Positions 1 to 8,170 of a DNA stretch of 64,000 nucleotides are shown piece after piece. A model generated the notes under the pieces. That model was not told where the DNA came from and did no database searches. It worked only from the letters and a program-made list of their open reading frames with translations. This stretch comes from Acidobacteriota bacterium (GTDB lineage Bacteria; Acidobacteriota; Terriglobia; Acidiferrales; UBA7541), in NCBI GenBank assembly GCA_013289835.1, contig JABCZG010000002.1:248001-312000 (forward strand), read 5' to 3'. Position 1 is the first letter of the stretch, and the number at the start of each line of letters is the position of its first letter. The translations under genes were made by a program, and so were the position numbers.

Positions 1-714
1 TTCCTGAATGGCGTCAATGGGGATGAGCGTGGCGGCATCGCCGAGGACGGCAGCGGCATTCGTGACGCTGAGGCCCATAAAGGATTCATCGTTGGTGACT
101 CCGTCGACGATGAAGCTGGTGTCTTCAGGGCGAATGCCGTTGGTGGTTTGGGTCCAGGGGCCGCCACCGGGATAAACGGAAGTGCCGGGACGCAGAGAGA
201 TCAGATTCTGGTAGTTGCGGCCGTTCAGCGGGAGGTCATTGATAATTTCGTTGCTGATAGTTCCGCCCAAAGTGGTTGAGGTTGTATCCACCATGGGAAC
301 CTGCTCGGTGATAGTGATCGTCTCGGTAGTCGAGCCGGTTTGCAGCACGGGGTCGATGCGGACATCCTTGCCAACTTCCAACAAGATGTTTTTGCGCTCG
401 AAGGTCTTGAAGCCTTTGTATTCGGCGCGAACCGTATAGGTGCCGGGCAAGAGGCTTAGCGCTACGTAAGCGCCGTCCGAATCTGTGGTTAGAGTTTGCG
501 AGACGCCGCGGGCCACGTCCGTGATGGTCACGTTGGCACCGGCGACGTTTCCGCCGGATTGGTCGGTTACGACCCCTAAAATGCGGCCGGTACTTCCTTG
601 CGGGAGCGCCGGGACGCACGCCAACAGGACCATGCAAACGGCCGCAAGAATCCGGACGAGCTTCGCCGGCATGACACACACGGGCACGTTACTGCCCTGA
701 GCATTGGACTCCAT
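1..714 (-). CDS. TonB-dependent receptor with carboxypeptidase-regulatory-like N-terminus (3' part outside window)
   Basis: Only the first 238 codons are visible; the frame is still open at base 1. After a signal peptide (hydrophobic run ending near residue 40, ..CVPALPQG) comes a beta-sandwich carboxypeptidase-regulatory-like domain (GRILGVVTDQSGGNVAGANV to about residue 120), then a TonB plug start with the LPLNGRNYQNLISL and DGVTNDESF motifs usual in acidobacterial SusC/OMP-like receptors of about 1100-1300 residues. These are outer-membrane proteins that import large substrates using TonB; the substrate cannot be told. The ATG at 714 is preceded by GGGGGAGG at good spacing. A shorter ATG (MPAKLVRIL) 14 codons in is also possible. 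Confidence 0.9.
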   Translation of the reverse strand, partial: MESNAQGSNVPVCVMPAKLVRILAAVCMVLLACVPALPQGSTGRILGVVTDQSGGNVAGANVTITDVARGVSQTLTTDSDGAYVALSLLPGTYTVRAEYKGFKTFERKNILLEVGKDVRIDPVLQTGSTTETITITEQVPMVDTTSTTLGGTISNEIINDLPLNGRNYQNLISLRPGTSVYPGGGPWTQTTNGIRPEDTSFIVDGVTNDESFMGLSVTNAAAVLGDAATLIPIDAIQE

Positions 715-1304
715 GAGGACCTCCCCCACAAAAAGGTATAACGGCTGTACCACCGTACGACCTGAGCTGTCAAGTGTTTCGTTGATGTTATGCAACGAAA
801 ATGGTGATAGATGGGGCCGAGGAGCTGGCATTGGTATATTGGTCTGACCAGTTGATTCGCGTCCCAAGGGCCCGCGCGCGACCGCTTCCGGGAACCCAGA
901 CATCCAATGCGACACCACCCCGCCAATTCTTACCCCAAGCTGAGTTTCTTAAGGAAGCCTTATGATAGGCGGAGTGGGGCTAGGTGACTTAACAGCCACT
1001 ATTGAGTCCTGGTACCTAAGGCTAGACCTGCTCTAATCAGTGCTGGACGCAACGAATTTGAGCACAGGCATCGGCGCACGCGGAGACGTCTAGGAGGCCG
1101 TGGTCGAAAGCGTTTCCGCGGTAGCTAGGACATTGATAAGCCAGACTGCAGATGACATTTTTCATCTGCCACGAGCAATAGGCCGAATCGCCTGGTGCGA
1201 TGACATGGACAGAGATGCTGGGATATTATGATGATGTTCAGGAAGGCGAAACACGTCTGGAGCTTTGAGCAATTCCGGATGTGGACGCTTTCGAGACGAA
1301 CGCC
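715..1304. other. Host intergenic region left of the element
   Basis: No convincing coding sequence on either strand. It should hold the promoter of the leftward TonB receptor gene (a TTGACA lies on the minus strand near 768-773 but no well-spaced -10 was found), the inverted repeat at 777-800, and the promoter of the disrupted tRNA-Arg. Confidence 0.5.
777..800. repeat. 8-bp inverted repeat upstream of the TonB receptor gene
   Basis: TTTCGTTG and CAACGAAA are perfect complements separated by 8 bases, about 60 bases upstream of the receptor start. This could be an operator or a small hairpin; no U-tract follows on the minus strand that would make it a terminator. Confidence 0.4.
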
Positions 1305-1347
1305 GGGGCCGTAGCTCAACTGGATAGAGCGAGAGTTTCCTAAACTC
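1305..1347 (+). pseudogene. 5' half of host tRNA-Arg(CCT), split by the element
   Basis: GGGGCCG (acceptor 5' strand), TA, GCTC/GAGC D-arm and AGAGT-TTCCTAA-ACTC anticodon arm with anticodon CCT. After base 1347 the sequence stops resembling a tRNA. The missing variable loop, T-arm and acceptor 3' strand are at 39987-40020, and the acceptor strands from the two sites pair (six Watson-Crick pairs and one G-U). The gene cannot give a mature tRNA in this arrangement. Confidence 0.9.
1334..1347 (+). other. Left attachment core (attL)
   Basis: AGTTTCCTAAACTC, identical to 39973-39986 and nearly palindromic because it spans the anticodon stem-loop. The flanking bases differ at the two ends, so 14 bp is the full identity. 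Confidence 0.85.
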
Positions 1348-1460
1348 CTGTCAATAATAAAAATAACCAATAGAAATGCCTATTTTTGCATCATTCTGTA
1401 CCCAAACTGCACCCACCCAAGGTACAATGGGTACGGCAGCTGGGTACACCGGAGGAAGTG

Positions 1461-2588
1461 ATGCAAAGAGGCGCAATCAAGCAGCATGGCAAGTTCTGGG
1501 TCCTGAAATTCCGCGAGGATGTGCTCCAGAACGGCACCCGGGTTCGCAAGGACGTGTACAAGAAGTTGGCTCCTATCAGCCGCGAATACCAGACCAAGGA
1601 ATCCGTCCAACCTCTGGCCGACCTGATTCTGGCACCCCTGAACGCTGGCGTCCATCAGGCTCAATCCGTCGACACTATCGAGACCTTTCTCGAATCCTTC
1701 GTTGCCAAAGGCCAAGGTGGCAGCGGCCGCGAGCTCCAACATAGCACGCTCAAAAATTACACCGTGATGCTCAATCTTGTTCGCCCTCATCTTACATCTA
1801 TCGAGTTACGCCAAGTCCGGACCCCATACATCGACAAATTGCTGCGCGCGGTTGCTGAGAATGACGGCGAGGAACGCCGGGCTCACACGACCTACCGCAA
1901 CCTGAAAAACTTCCTGAGCAGCGCGTTCAAGTATGCCGTCCGTGACGGCTTGGTCGACTTCAACCCGGTCCGCGAGGCGGCAATACCGGTCGGCGAAGAG
2001 GCAGACACGCACGCATACAGCCTGCGGGAAGTCCGCACGATTGTAGGCGGATTGAAGAAGCCGGTGGCGAAGTCTCTGGTGTTGGTTGCGACGTTGACGG
2101 GCTTGAGGTCGGAAGAAATTAAGGGCCTGAGGTGGGAAGACTACGACGGAAAGGTCCTAAACATTCGCCGAGCTGTGTCGGCCGGGAAGATAGTGGACGT
2201 CAAGACGAAGGCAAGCAAAGCTGCGGTGCCGGTCGTCAAGACGGTGCAGAAGGTGTTGGCGGCGCATCTGAAACTGAACTCCGGAGATGGTTACATTTTT
2301 CATGGCAATACAGGAGAACCCTTAGATTTAGAGAACTTCGCTCAGCGGGATATCAAGCCGGTGCTGGAGGCAGCAGGAATCGAATGGCATGGCTATCACG
2401 CCTTCCGTCGCGGCTTGGCCTCGGTGCTGCACGAGCTGGGAACCGCGGAGCTGACCATCAAGCACATTCTCAGGCACTCGGATTCTGACGTGACGCGCAA
2501 GCATTACATCAAGACGTCAGTCGAAACCAACCGGAAGGCGCTCGAATTGGTTGAGAAAAAGTACCTCAAGACGAAAAACCGCGGCTAA
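1461..2588 (+). CDS. int: Tyrosine site-specific integrase of the element
   Basis: Phage-type tyrosine recombinase of 375 residues. An N-terminal SAM-like/core-binding region (from about residue 70) is followed by a catalytic domain with the expected residues: Arg in TGLRSEEI, Lys in DVKTKAS, His-Arg in HAFRRG, His in ILRHSD and the nucleophile Tyr in HYIKT. It is expected to integrate and excise the element between the tRNA core sites. The ATG at 1461 has GGAGG just upstream; an upstream TTG (1386) keeps the frame open but has no ribosome site. It starts 113 bases inside the left end, and its stop overlaps the end of the convergent excisionase-like gene. Confidence 0.95.
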   Translation: MQRGAIKQHGKFWVLKFREDVLQNGTRVRKDVYKKLAPISREYQTKESVQPLADLILAPLNAGVHQAQSVDTIETFLESFVAKGQGGSGRELQHSTLKNYTVMLNLVRPHLTSIELRQVRTPYIDKLLRAVAENDGEERRAHTTYRNLKNFLSSAFKYAVRDGLVDFNPVREAAIPVGEEADTHAYSLREVRTIVGGLKKPVAKSLVLVATLTGLRSEEIKGLRWEDYDGKVLNIRRAVSAGKIVDVKTKASKAAVPVVKTVQKVLAAHLKLNSGDGYIFHGNTGEPLDLENFAQRDIKPVLEAAGIEWHGYHAFRRGLASVLHELGTAELTIKHILRHSDSDVTRKHYIKTSVETNRKALELVEKKYLKTKNRG

Positions 2589-2827
2589 GCTGCGGCTTCC
2601 ATCCAGCGCAGAACATCTGACAAACGGAACCGCAGGAACTTTCCGGCGCGCAACGCGGGCATCGGCGGCCTTCCGTCCTTGCGCTCACGCTTGCGGGTCA
2701 GCTCGGAGATAGTCTTGGCATTCGGGAGCTTTAGCGCGGAGGCAAGCTCCTCGGCGGTCAAGATGGGTTCATGTGTGACTACAGGCAAGGCAGCGACAGG
2801 AGCCGGAGCAGTCTTGAGCTTCTTCAT
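2585..2827 (-). CDS. Small AlpA/excisionase-like HTH protein
   Basis: An 80-residue protein. After a Pro/Ala-rich N-terminus, the segment LTAEELASALKLPNAKTISE and the closing FRLSDVLRWMEA match the layout of MerR/AlpA-type helix-turn-helix modules used as excisionases or as regulators of integrase. It is convergent with the integrase, with overlapping stop codons. The ATG at 2827 is preferred over a GTG two codons upstream. A role in excision or in regulating int is inferred from size, fold and position. Confidence 0.7.
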   Translation of the reverse strand: MKKLKTAPAPVAALPVVTHEPILTAEELASALKLPNAKTISELTRKRERKDGRPPMPALRAGKFLRFRLSDVLRWMEAAA

Positions 2828-2989
2828 GGGCACAACCCTTGGAATTTATTTCGGAATTTCTAGGGAGTGCCGTCATGCCCCGATGGCTAAGACGTTTGGC
2901 GTCAGCGACTCGCCGCGGATAACGCTAGAAGTACAACAGGAATAGTGTTTCACAGAAAGCCAATATTGTCAACTGTACCAACGTACAGG

Positions 2990-3154
2990 TCAGGCTTTCG
3001 GCTCCGGCTTTGAGATGACGAATATCTTGCTGACATCTGCTTTGACGATGTGGGCTTTCGAATTCTTCACTGGAGTCTCTGGAGGCGGCTATGTTGCGGG
3101 CTTATCCTCGGGCACTGCAACTTCGACAGCGGGAACTACTGGATTGGTAGGAGC
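2990..3154 (-). pseudogene. Possible remnant of a small basic protein gene
   Basis: The minus frame reads PTNPVVPAVEVAVPEDKPAT, an in-frame TAG (3091-3089), then PPPETPVKNSKAHIVKADV and on to a TGA at 2990. The composition on both sides of the TAG looks protein-like (Pro/Val/Lys), but no start codon is visible upstream. It may be a decayed gene, or a 26-residue peptide starting at the GTG in the second part. The rest of 2828-3179 shows nothing else. Confidence 0.25.
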
Positions 3155-3160
3155 CTAGGC

Positions 3161-3170
3161 GTGATAAAAT
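3161..3170 (+). promoter_or_regulatory. Extended -10 promoter (GTGATAAAAT) with almost no leader
   Basis: TG-A-TAAAAT lies 10 bases before the GTG start at 3180, so the expected transcript begins within a few bases of the start codon. The motif matches the promoter repeats of the right-hand cargo (GCGTGATAGAAT). Confidence 0.4.
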
Positions 3171-3179
3171 CGAGGTACG

Positions 3180-3425
3180 GTGTTATTGAATGACCCCCGT
3201 CCGCGTTGTCCAATCCACGGAACCTTTATGGCTCCCGCGGTTCACTGGATTAAACTGGACGGCAAACCGTTTCCGAAGCCCTGCAGTGTTTGTCCGCGAG
3301 CAAACTGCTTTTATGTTCACGACCTTGTGAACAACTTCTACACCTTGCCCGAAGACGCGCTAATAGGACACCCGCCTCTCCTGAGGGAAACATCGAGGGC
3401 ATTCGGCCCGTGGAGTTGTGTGTGA
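3180..3425 (+). CDS. Small Cys-rich (zinc-ribbon-like) protein
   Basis: An 81-residue frame from a GTG, unrecognised. It has a RCPIHGTFM segment and a CSVCPRANCFYVHD segment, a spacing consistent with a zinc ribbon; the rest is unremarkable. There is no Shine-Dalgarno site, but an extended -10 ends 9 bases before the GTG, suggesting a leaderless mRNA. Its last 66 bases overlap the convergent small gene at 3360-3584, so one of the two may be wrong or shorter. Confidence 0.4.
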   Translation: MLLNDPRPRCPIHGTFMAPAVHWIKLDGKPFPKPCSVCPRANCFYVHDLVNNFYTLPEDALIGHPPLLRETSRAFGPWSCV

Positions 3426-3584
3426 ACCTCTGGCGTGCCCATTGCATAATGCCGCCCGGCGCTGATGTTCGGGCGTCCGGTACGATTGCAGCGCGCCGGA
3501 ATCGCGGGCTCGTATGCCAGCCTTGATGCCGCCGATGCTGCCACCCTTCTGGCAATCTTCAAAGGTCAGCTTGTGGCGGCTCAC
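3360..3584 (-). CDS. Small protein with RTPEHQ motif, possibly HNH/zinc-type
   Basis: A 74-residue protein. The N-terminal KGGSIGGIKAGIRARDSG and RTPEHQRRAAL resemble a phage/mobile-element family of Gly-rich small proteins that end with a Cys pair, here ECPRC. It starts at a GTG whose TGA overlap (GTGA) with the preceding 53-residue gene points to translational coupling. Function unknown. Confidence 0.5.
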   Translation of the reverse strand: MSRHKLTFEDCQKGGSIGGIKAGIRARDSGALQSYRTPEHQRRAALCNGHARGSHTTPRAECPRCFPQERRVSY

Positions 3585-3742
3585 GCTTTTCCTTCGTCCC
3601 GGTCTTTCAATGTCCGACGCATTTCAACGTGCCGGACGTAGCGCGACTGGTAAGCCTGGCGCACGAGCGTGTCCTCAGATGGCTTCGGTCCCGCCGGTGG
3701 TTGGCGGCGTGGAACAGGAATAACTAATCGTCTAGGTTTCAT
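3581..3742 (-). CDS. 53-residue basic hypothetical protein
   Basis: MKPRRLVIPVPRRQPPAG.., an Arg/Pro-rich N-terminus followed by a helical stretch (AYQSRYVRHVEMRRTLKDRD). Its ATG overlaps the TGA of the preceding gene (ATGA) and its TGA overlaps the next GTG (GTGA). Both junctions use the coupling found throughout this block, which is the main evidence that the frame is real. It is too short for an ordinary ORF search. Confidence 0.5.
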   Translation of the reverse strand: MKPRRLVIPVPRRQPPAGPKPSEDTLVRQAYQSRYVRHVEMRRTLKDRDEGKA

Positions 3743-4053
3743 CGGCGGCTCAGCCAGTCGAGGATGTCGTCCACCATTTTCTTTCGGGCTGCAATAGTCG
3801 CGGCTTCGGGGTCCGGAGTGGCTTCGATGTGTTCATCACGAATGTGTGCTTCTACGTCTGCGCGCTCCTGCTCGGACAATCCGAGACCGAGCGGTCTGGT
3901 GTTCGGCGGGATTGGGTCCGCAACACTGGCACCGGCGGCCTCAAGGTCGGCAGCTGTCGCGTCGATGCGAGCTTTGATTTCTTCATCGACGGGCGGCTGC
4001 GGCGTTGGTGTGCGCCAGCGCGACAACCAATGGGGTTTTGTGTGGTCAATCAT
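3739..4053 (-). CDS. Acidic helical hypothetical protein
   Basis: 104 residues, rich in Glu/Ala/Asp, with predicted helices (EEIKARIDATAADLEAAG and a C-terminal KKMVDDILDWLSRR). There is no membrane segment or recognised domain. The ATG overlaps the stop of the preceding PD-(D/E)XK-like gene (ATGA) and the stop overlaps the next start, so it belongs to one coupled run. Confidence 0.6.
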   Translation of the reverse strand: MIDHTKPHWLSRWRTPTPQPPVDEEIKARIDATAADLEAAGASVADPIPPNTRPLGLGLSEQERADVEAHIRDEHIEATPDPEAATIAARKKMVDDILDWLSRR

Positions 4054-4406
4054 TTGGCACCCTTGGTGGCTGGTTTGGTGGCTGTTCGCTTCGGGCGTCG
4101 GGCCAGAATTGAACCTGGCACAAGTCTCTGTATGGCGCGATTAAGAGCCCGGTAGCGGATTTCTCCGTCCACGAGTACGGCCAACAATTCACAGTTGGCT
4201 TGACGCATGTTCTCGAATTGATTCATCGACAACGTGGACTTTACCTGGACGCGAACGAGTCGCGAGCCCCGAGTCGCCACGACATCGCATGGGCCGTTTA
4301 CGCTCAGATTCCGGTACACGCCGTCGAATCCGAGCGTCAATAAATGTGCGCAGACGCGAAGTTCGGCAATGCTGCCCCGTGTCCCGGGGCTTATGGACCG
4401 CTTCAT
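4050..4406 (-). CDS. PD-(D/E)XK nuclease-fold protein (resolvase-like)
   Basis: 118 residues. The pattern GSIAELRVCAHLLTLGFDGV (helix with Glu), NGPCDVVA (catalytic Asp) and VRVQVKS (E/Q-x-K strand) matches compact PD-(D/E)XK proteins such as archaeal-type Holliday junction resolvases and PDDEXK_9-type endonucleases. A DNA-processing role in replication or recombination of the element is inferred. The ATG at 4406 has AAGGA four bases upstream. The reading frame stays open far upstream but only as a shadow of the neighbouring gene. Confidence 0.65.
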   Translation of the reverse strand: MKRSISPGTRGSIAELRVCAHLLTLGFDGVYRNLSVNGPCDVVATRGSRLVRVQVKSTLSMNQFENMRQANCELLAVLVDGEIRYRALNRAIQRLVPGSILARRPKRTATKPATKGAK

Positions 4407-4447
4407 CATTTCCTTGTAGGGATTGCCGACTCGGCGGCGTGAGATAG

Positions 4448-4801
4448 TTACGCGGTCCAACTTCCAATTAGCGCCGCTGGGACGCTGACGTTCGGGACCG
4501 GAAATGGACCTTGGACTTGAATCGCCTTGGGTCCGACAAACGGGAACAGCGGAAACGGAATCGCTGAGGGCCACGGATTTTGTAGGAAACCGTAGACGCT
4601 GGCGTACCAGTTGAAAAGCACAGCAGTCAACGCTTGCTGCATCTGACCTGCAGCGTTTGCGGCCATGAGATACGCGAAGAATACTTGCGGGAACACCTGC
4701 AGGCCATTGACAGTGCCTTGAATGGTGCAAAGAGGGTTCGGGTCCCCCGAGCCGCCGCTGGTTCCGTCGTAGGCACAACTTGAGACTGAAAAACTGTTCA
4801 T
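4448..4801 (-). CDS. Hydrophobic Pro/Phe-rich hypothetical protein
   Basis: 117 residues starting MNSFSVSSCAYDG. The middle is hydrophobic (QVFFAYLMAANAAGQMQQAL) and the C-terminus is Pro-rich (PWPSAIPFPLFPFVG). AGAGGAA lies 7 bases before the ATG at 4801. The family is unknown; it could be membrane-associated or a small structural protein. Confidence 0.5.
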   Translation of the reverse strand: MNSFSVSSCAYDGTSGGSGDPNPLCTIQGTVNGLQVFPQVFFAYLMAANAAGQMQQALTAVLFNWYASVYGFLQNPWPSAIPFPLFPFVGPKAIQVQGPFPVPNVSVPAALIGSWTA

Positions 4802-4986
4802 GATTATTCCTCTTATAGTCTGCTGTTCTGTCGAATGATTGATGTCGATAAAGTCCACACCGATTACGTCTGCGCCAGCGAGCGTGACCACCAGCATCTC
4901 CGGCTGAAAAGTCTTTCCATGCCTTTGATGAAGTTCATTTTATCCTTTGAAGACTAGGGCCGCCCGAAGACGGCCCGATGTTGTAA

Positions 4987-5259
4987 TTACTTACCGAGCG
5001 CCTTTCGATTTATTGCCTTGCGGGTCGCGCGTATGGCTTCTTCGTTTTTCTGTGTGATGGTCAAAATATTCCCGTTGTTTTGGGCGTCCATGGCTTTTTC
5101 ATGACCATCGTTGTCTGATTCCAACGGAAGCGTTTTCACTTCCTCGGACTTTTTGTCGCCAAATTGCAGGTTGGCGTCGGGGTCCGAATGCTTTCCTGCT
5201 GCCTGGCGAGCACCAGATGAAGGTGCAACGTTATTTTTGGACTTTCTTAGTTCACTCAT
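4987..5259 (-). CDS. Charged hypothetical protein
   Basis: 90 residues, highly polar, with a C-terminal helix (QKNEEAIRATRKAINRKALGK). No recognised domain. The ATG at 5259 overlaps a TGA of a possible upstream mini-gene (ATGA). It lies in the same direction as the whole terminase block. Confidence 0.5.
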   Translation of the reverse strand: MSELRKSKNNVAPSSGARQAAGKHSDPDANLQFGDKKSEEVKTLPLESDNDGHEKAMDAQNNGNILTITQKNEEAIRATRKAINRKALGK

Positions 5260-5321
5260 TTGCTTTTTCCTTGTTTCACGCCCGCTCTGCGGACGTATTT
5301 CTCGGGGCGTCTATAGTTCAC
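5256..5321 (-). CDS. Possible 21-residue basic peptide
   Basis: A GTG at 5321 opens VNYRRPEKYVRRAGVKQGKS.., ending in a TGA that overlaps the next ATG. Only the overlap pattern and strong basicity support it; no well-spaced ribosome site is seen. The longer frame up to 5450 overlaps the 150-residue gene and is not favoured. Confidence 0.25.
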   Translation of the reverse strand: MNYRRPEKYVRRAGVKQGKSK

Positions 5322-5337
5322 TCCGAGAGAATTTCGT

Positions 5338-5790
5338 TTAACGGCGCGGTGCGATGAGTCCTTGGTCGGCGTGACCTGTAAGCCACGGCTTCTTTTCCAT
5401 GTCTTCGGCTCTGACGTAATCCTTGACCTGCTTAAGCGTGCATCGTTCAAGAACTTCGGGCGGGCAACGCGAACCGTCAGGAGCGGTCAGCGGAAGCTGT
5501 TTGCCTGATGCGATGAATTGATGCCAGTCAAAGCGCGGCTGGACAGGTGCGGGCGGCGGGGGTGGCTGCGGCGCGACGGCAACAGGCTTCCTTGTTTCAA
5601 GAGCCGACTGCCCGAGATTATGAACAGCTGCTCGGACGAGACCGTAGTCCATTGTTTCGAAGCCGTGGTCTTGTCCCCAGGCAAAGATGATGTCCCGATT
5701 TGGTTGCCCGGTGTCCAGCCAAGGATACTCGGCTTGCAGTTGCGTCAGAATCTCAACGAGATTTGGGCAGTAGATTGGTTTGCGTTCCAT
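5338..5790 (-). CDS. Hypothetical protein with proline linker
   Basis: 150 residues: an N-terminal helical region (YCPNLVEILTQLQAEYPWLD), a poly-Pro linker near residues 72-85 (PQPPPPPAPV) and a C-terminal domain with CPPEVLERCTLKQVKDYV. No known family was recognised. Its ATG follows the TAA of the upstream gene directly (TAAATG), suggesting co-translation. Confidence 0.6.
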   Translation of the reverse strand: MERKPIYCPNLVEILTQLQAEYPWLDTGQPNRDIIFAWGQDHGFETMDYGLVRAAVHNLGQSALETRKPVAVAPQPPPPPAPVQPRFDWHQFIASGKQLPLTAPDGSRCPPEVLERCTLKQVKDYVRAEDMEKKPWLTGHADQGLIAPRR

Positions 5791-6357
5791 TTATTTCTCT
5801 CCGTACACCTTGATTTCAAATTGGTAGAACGACTTCTCGAACGCCTCGGCTTCCGCCGCGGTCAATTTCTCCACGGGATGACTCTTTAGGAAGTCATCCA
5901 GGAACTTTTTCAACGCTTCTCTGATGCGCTGCTTATGAAAATACGAACGAACATCAGCTGCTGCGGTTTCTGTGCGACGGCGAAGTCTTACCATAATCCC
6001 CGCAGCTTTAAGGGCGTCCTGGGTTCGGCGGTTTACCTCAGCTTGAGAAAGAGACTCGGGATATTTCTTGGTTTCCTCTTCTTCGCGAATCTGCTCCTGA
6101 GTGCGTGGCTCGTGGCCTCCGACGAAGGTGAGCTTCCCGGCACGGTGAAGTTCCGCAGCGCCTCGTTTGATGGCCGCAGCGGTTGGATAAACTCCTTTTC
6201 CGTCTGGGTGCTGGGCGTTGCTCTGGAGCCAATCCAACATAGCCTCGGTGTTCTCTGGCGAATTGAGAAGCTGGACACGGCTGCCCAGACTCAGTTCGAA
6301 TTCTTTGAAACTCGCTGCGACGTCCTGCATCGTCAACGATGGGTGTAGCGTAATCAT
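5791..6357 (-). CDS. Helical hypothetical protein
   Basis: 188 residues from the ATG at 6357 (GGAGAC upstream). Charged helices dominate (TEAMLDWLQSN, QEQIREEEETKKYPESLSQA) and the C-terminus is amphipathic (FEKSFYQFEIKVYGEK). No domain recognised. It lies between two other unknown genes leading away from the terminase-like gene, a position where phages keep structural or scaffolding genes; nothing in the sequence proves such a role. Confidence 0.6.
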   Translation of the reverse strand: MITLHPSLTMQDVAASFKEFELSLGSRVQLLNSPENTEAMLDWLQSNAQHPDGKGVYPTAAAIKRGAAELHRAGKLTFVGGHEPRTQEQIREEEETKKYPESLSQAEVNRRTQDALKAAGIMVRLRRRTETAAADVRSYFHKQRIREALKKFLDDFLKSHPVEKLTAAEAEAFEKSFYQFEIKVYGEK

Positions 6358-6370
6358 TTTGAGTCTCCTT

Positions 6371-7213
6371 TTACTGCAGCTGCTGCGCTGCTGTCTTACG
6401 GCAGGCGGAATTAAGTTGTTCCTCTCCGAAAAGTTCAAATAAACGACTTATCTCGGAATTCTGTAAACGTCTGAGCATGTTCTCCGACCACGGAATTCGA
6501 ACGCCAGGTCTGTTGGGCGGCTCATACGCTTCTGTGATGGGCGCGAACACCAGCTTCGCCTTCATGCCCGCTCGGATTTGCGCCTCGTGGATTTCTCGTT
6601 TGCGCGCGGCTTCGCGGACCGTCTTTGTATCAGCGGCGTACAACGCGCGCTGGGCTTGGACGTAATCGTTGATGTATTGCAGACGCGGCAGGTCGTCCTG
6701 CTCCAGTTCAGCGCGGGTTCCCGAATAGAGCCGTCCGTCAACATTTCCCCGCCACTCATACTTATCATTGGCGACCTCATTGCCGTTGGGGTCAGTATGC
6801 GTACCGAGTATCTTCTCGATGAGCCCGAGGCGTTCTTGTTCGTCGCGGATAGCCTGGACGGCGCGTGAGGTCAGCACAAGCTGCTGGCGCACGTTCGGAT
6901 TTTCCACGAGCTTCCGTAGAATGTCGTAAGTGATTGTCTGATGTACACTCGCGAGCGAATCGAGGATTTTGATATTGCAATCGAGGCGGTACTCTGGGTA
7001 TTCCTGCCAGAGCTCAGCGTAAGCGTCAGCGTAGTCTGCGTTGATGGCGAGCTTGTGCTTGATTCTTTGAAAAGCTGCTAGGACCGTACGCGCGGTTGCA
7101 GGTTGGCCCTGACATGCCTCAAGCAACAAGCCCTCGTTGGCGACGCCGCGATATCCCGGCTCCGCATCAAGTGCTGCTTTTATGATTTCGATTTCTTCCT
7201 GCTGTGTTCGCAT
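6371..7213 (-). CDS. Hypothetical protein, 280 residues
   Basis: Starts MRTQQEEIEIIKAALD with a good ribosome site (AGGAG) overlapping the end of the upstream gene. It is alpha-helical throughout with a possible coiled region (YVQAQRALYAADTKTVREAA) and a Pro-containing tail (EAYEPPNRPGVRIPWSEN). No enzyme motif seen. Length and position next to the terminase-like gene would fit a DNA-packaging partner or portal-like protein, but portal proteins are usually larger and no similarity is evident. Confidence 0.6.
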   Translation of the reverse strand: MRTQQEEIEIIKAALDAEPGYRGVANEGLLLEACQGQPATARTVLAAFQRIKHKLAINADYADAYAELWQEYPEYRLDCNIKILDSLASVHQTITYDILRKLVENPNVRQQLVLTSRAVQAIRDEQERLGLIEKILGTHTDPNGNEVANDKYEWRGNVDGRLYSGTRAELEQDDLPRLQYINDYVQAQRALYAADTKTVREAARKREIHEAQIRAGMKAKLVFAPITEAYEPPNRPGVRIPWSENMLRRLQNSEISRLFELFGEEQLNSACRKTAAQQLQ

Positions 7214-7215
7214 TG

Positions 7216-8055
7216 CTAATCTCCTGGTTGAGCGTATAGGTCGCCCAATGTGGCGTGTGAATTCTCTTCTGCTTCTTGAGGCAAGTCCTCGTAAATCGCG
7301 ACAATGGCTTCCCATTTGTTAGCGACTGCCACGCTCGGCTTGATGCGTACGGCAAGAACGTCGCCGATGCGAATATCCGTTAGCTTCATGTGCGTGTAGC
7401 TCGACTGACGGTGCAAGACCCGCGACGCTACGAATACTTCGACGTCCATGCCGACGAGGTGGCCTGTCAGGAAGCCGTTCTCGTCGACGTGCTTGACTTG
7501 AAAGTTGTACCAATCCTTGAAGTCGGGCTCGAAAGAAGGCTCGTTGGCTCGGCTAACAGGCATCAACTCCTGGGCGATGTTCTTTCGGAAGCGCTGGTTC
7601 GGCGTGAATACGACACGCTCACCGGCGCTGATGGCGCGGAGCCCAGAGACGTCGGGGATGATGCCGTCGCCGCGGAGCAAATATTCCAGCCCGTCGTCGC
7701 CATCGATTGTTGTGAACCCCGCGTGGTTTAATTCGGCGCGGACTGTTCCGAATAACTGATAGGACTTCTTGATGACCGATGGTGGCTCAGGCTCTGGCAC
7801 TACCTTTTCGATGACCGCGGGCGTCGCAACTGGCGATTCAGCCAAGACCTTCTCAACCTCGCGAATGATATATGTCTGTTCTTTCTTGATGACGCTGCGC
7901 TGTCGCTGCTCAGTTCTCTTCTCCGACAACAACTCGTGCGCTGCGCCATTCTTATCGAGGACCAACATCTTGCCTCTCATCATTGGGCGAATCACAGTGA
8001 AGGAATCGTCGACTTCAAAAAGCTTTTCACAAAGGACACAAAGCTGCTCTGCCAT
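7216..8055 (-). CDS. Protein with CxxC N-terminus and OB/cold-shock-like region
   Basis: 279 residues starting MAEQLCVLCEKLFEVDDS, a CxxC that could bind zinc. After a charged linker, LFGTVRAELNHAGFTTIDGD with the following strands resembles a cold-shock/OB barrel, and the C-terminal FLTGHLVGMDVEVFVASRVL with IRIGDVLAVRIKPS resembles a second beta-barrel. RNA or single-stranded DNA binding is a guess from these patterns. GGAGAC precedes the ATG. Confidence 0.6.
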   Translation of the reverse strand: MAEQLCVLCEKLFEVDDSFTVIRPMMRGKMLVLDKNGAAHELLSEKRTEQRQRSVIKKEQTYIIREVEKVLAESPVATPAVIEKVVPEPEPPSVIKKSYQLFGTVRAELNHAGFTTIDGDDGLEYLLRGDGIIPDVSGLRAISAGERVVFTPNQRFRKNIAQELMPVSRANEPSFEPDFKDWYNFQVKHVDENGFLTGHLVGMDVEVFVASRVLHRQSSYTHMKLTDIRIGDVLAVRIKPSVAVANKWEAIVAIYEDLPQEAEENSHATLGDLYAQPGD

Positions 8056-8170
8056 TCTCGTCTCCAATAGGAAATGCCACAGCCAACGCTTACCCCGAAT
8101 GAGGTCCGAGGTTTGGGACCGCGTCGCTGTGGCTTGCTCTGAGCGTCCCCACGCTCAAAGGTCAATTTTG

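Noticed and set aside
5256..5450. 64-codon minus frame as a full gene
   Set aside because: Its first 113 bases overlap the 150-residue gene in another frame; only a 21-codon tail after that gene is kept as a low-confidence candidate.
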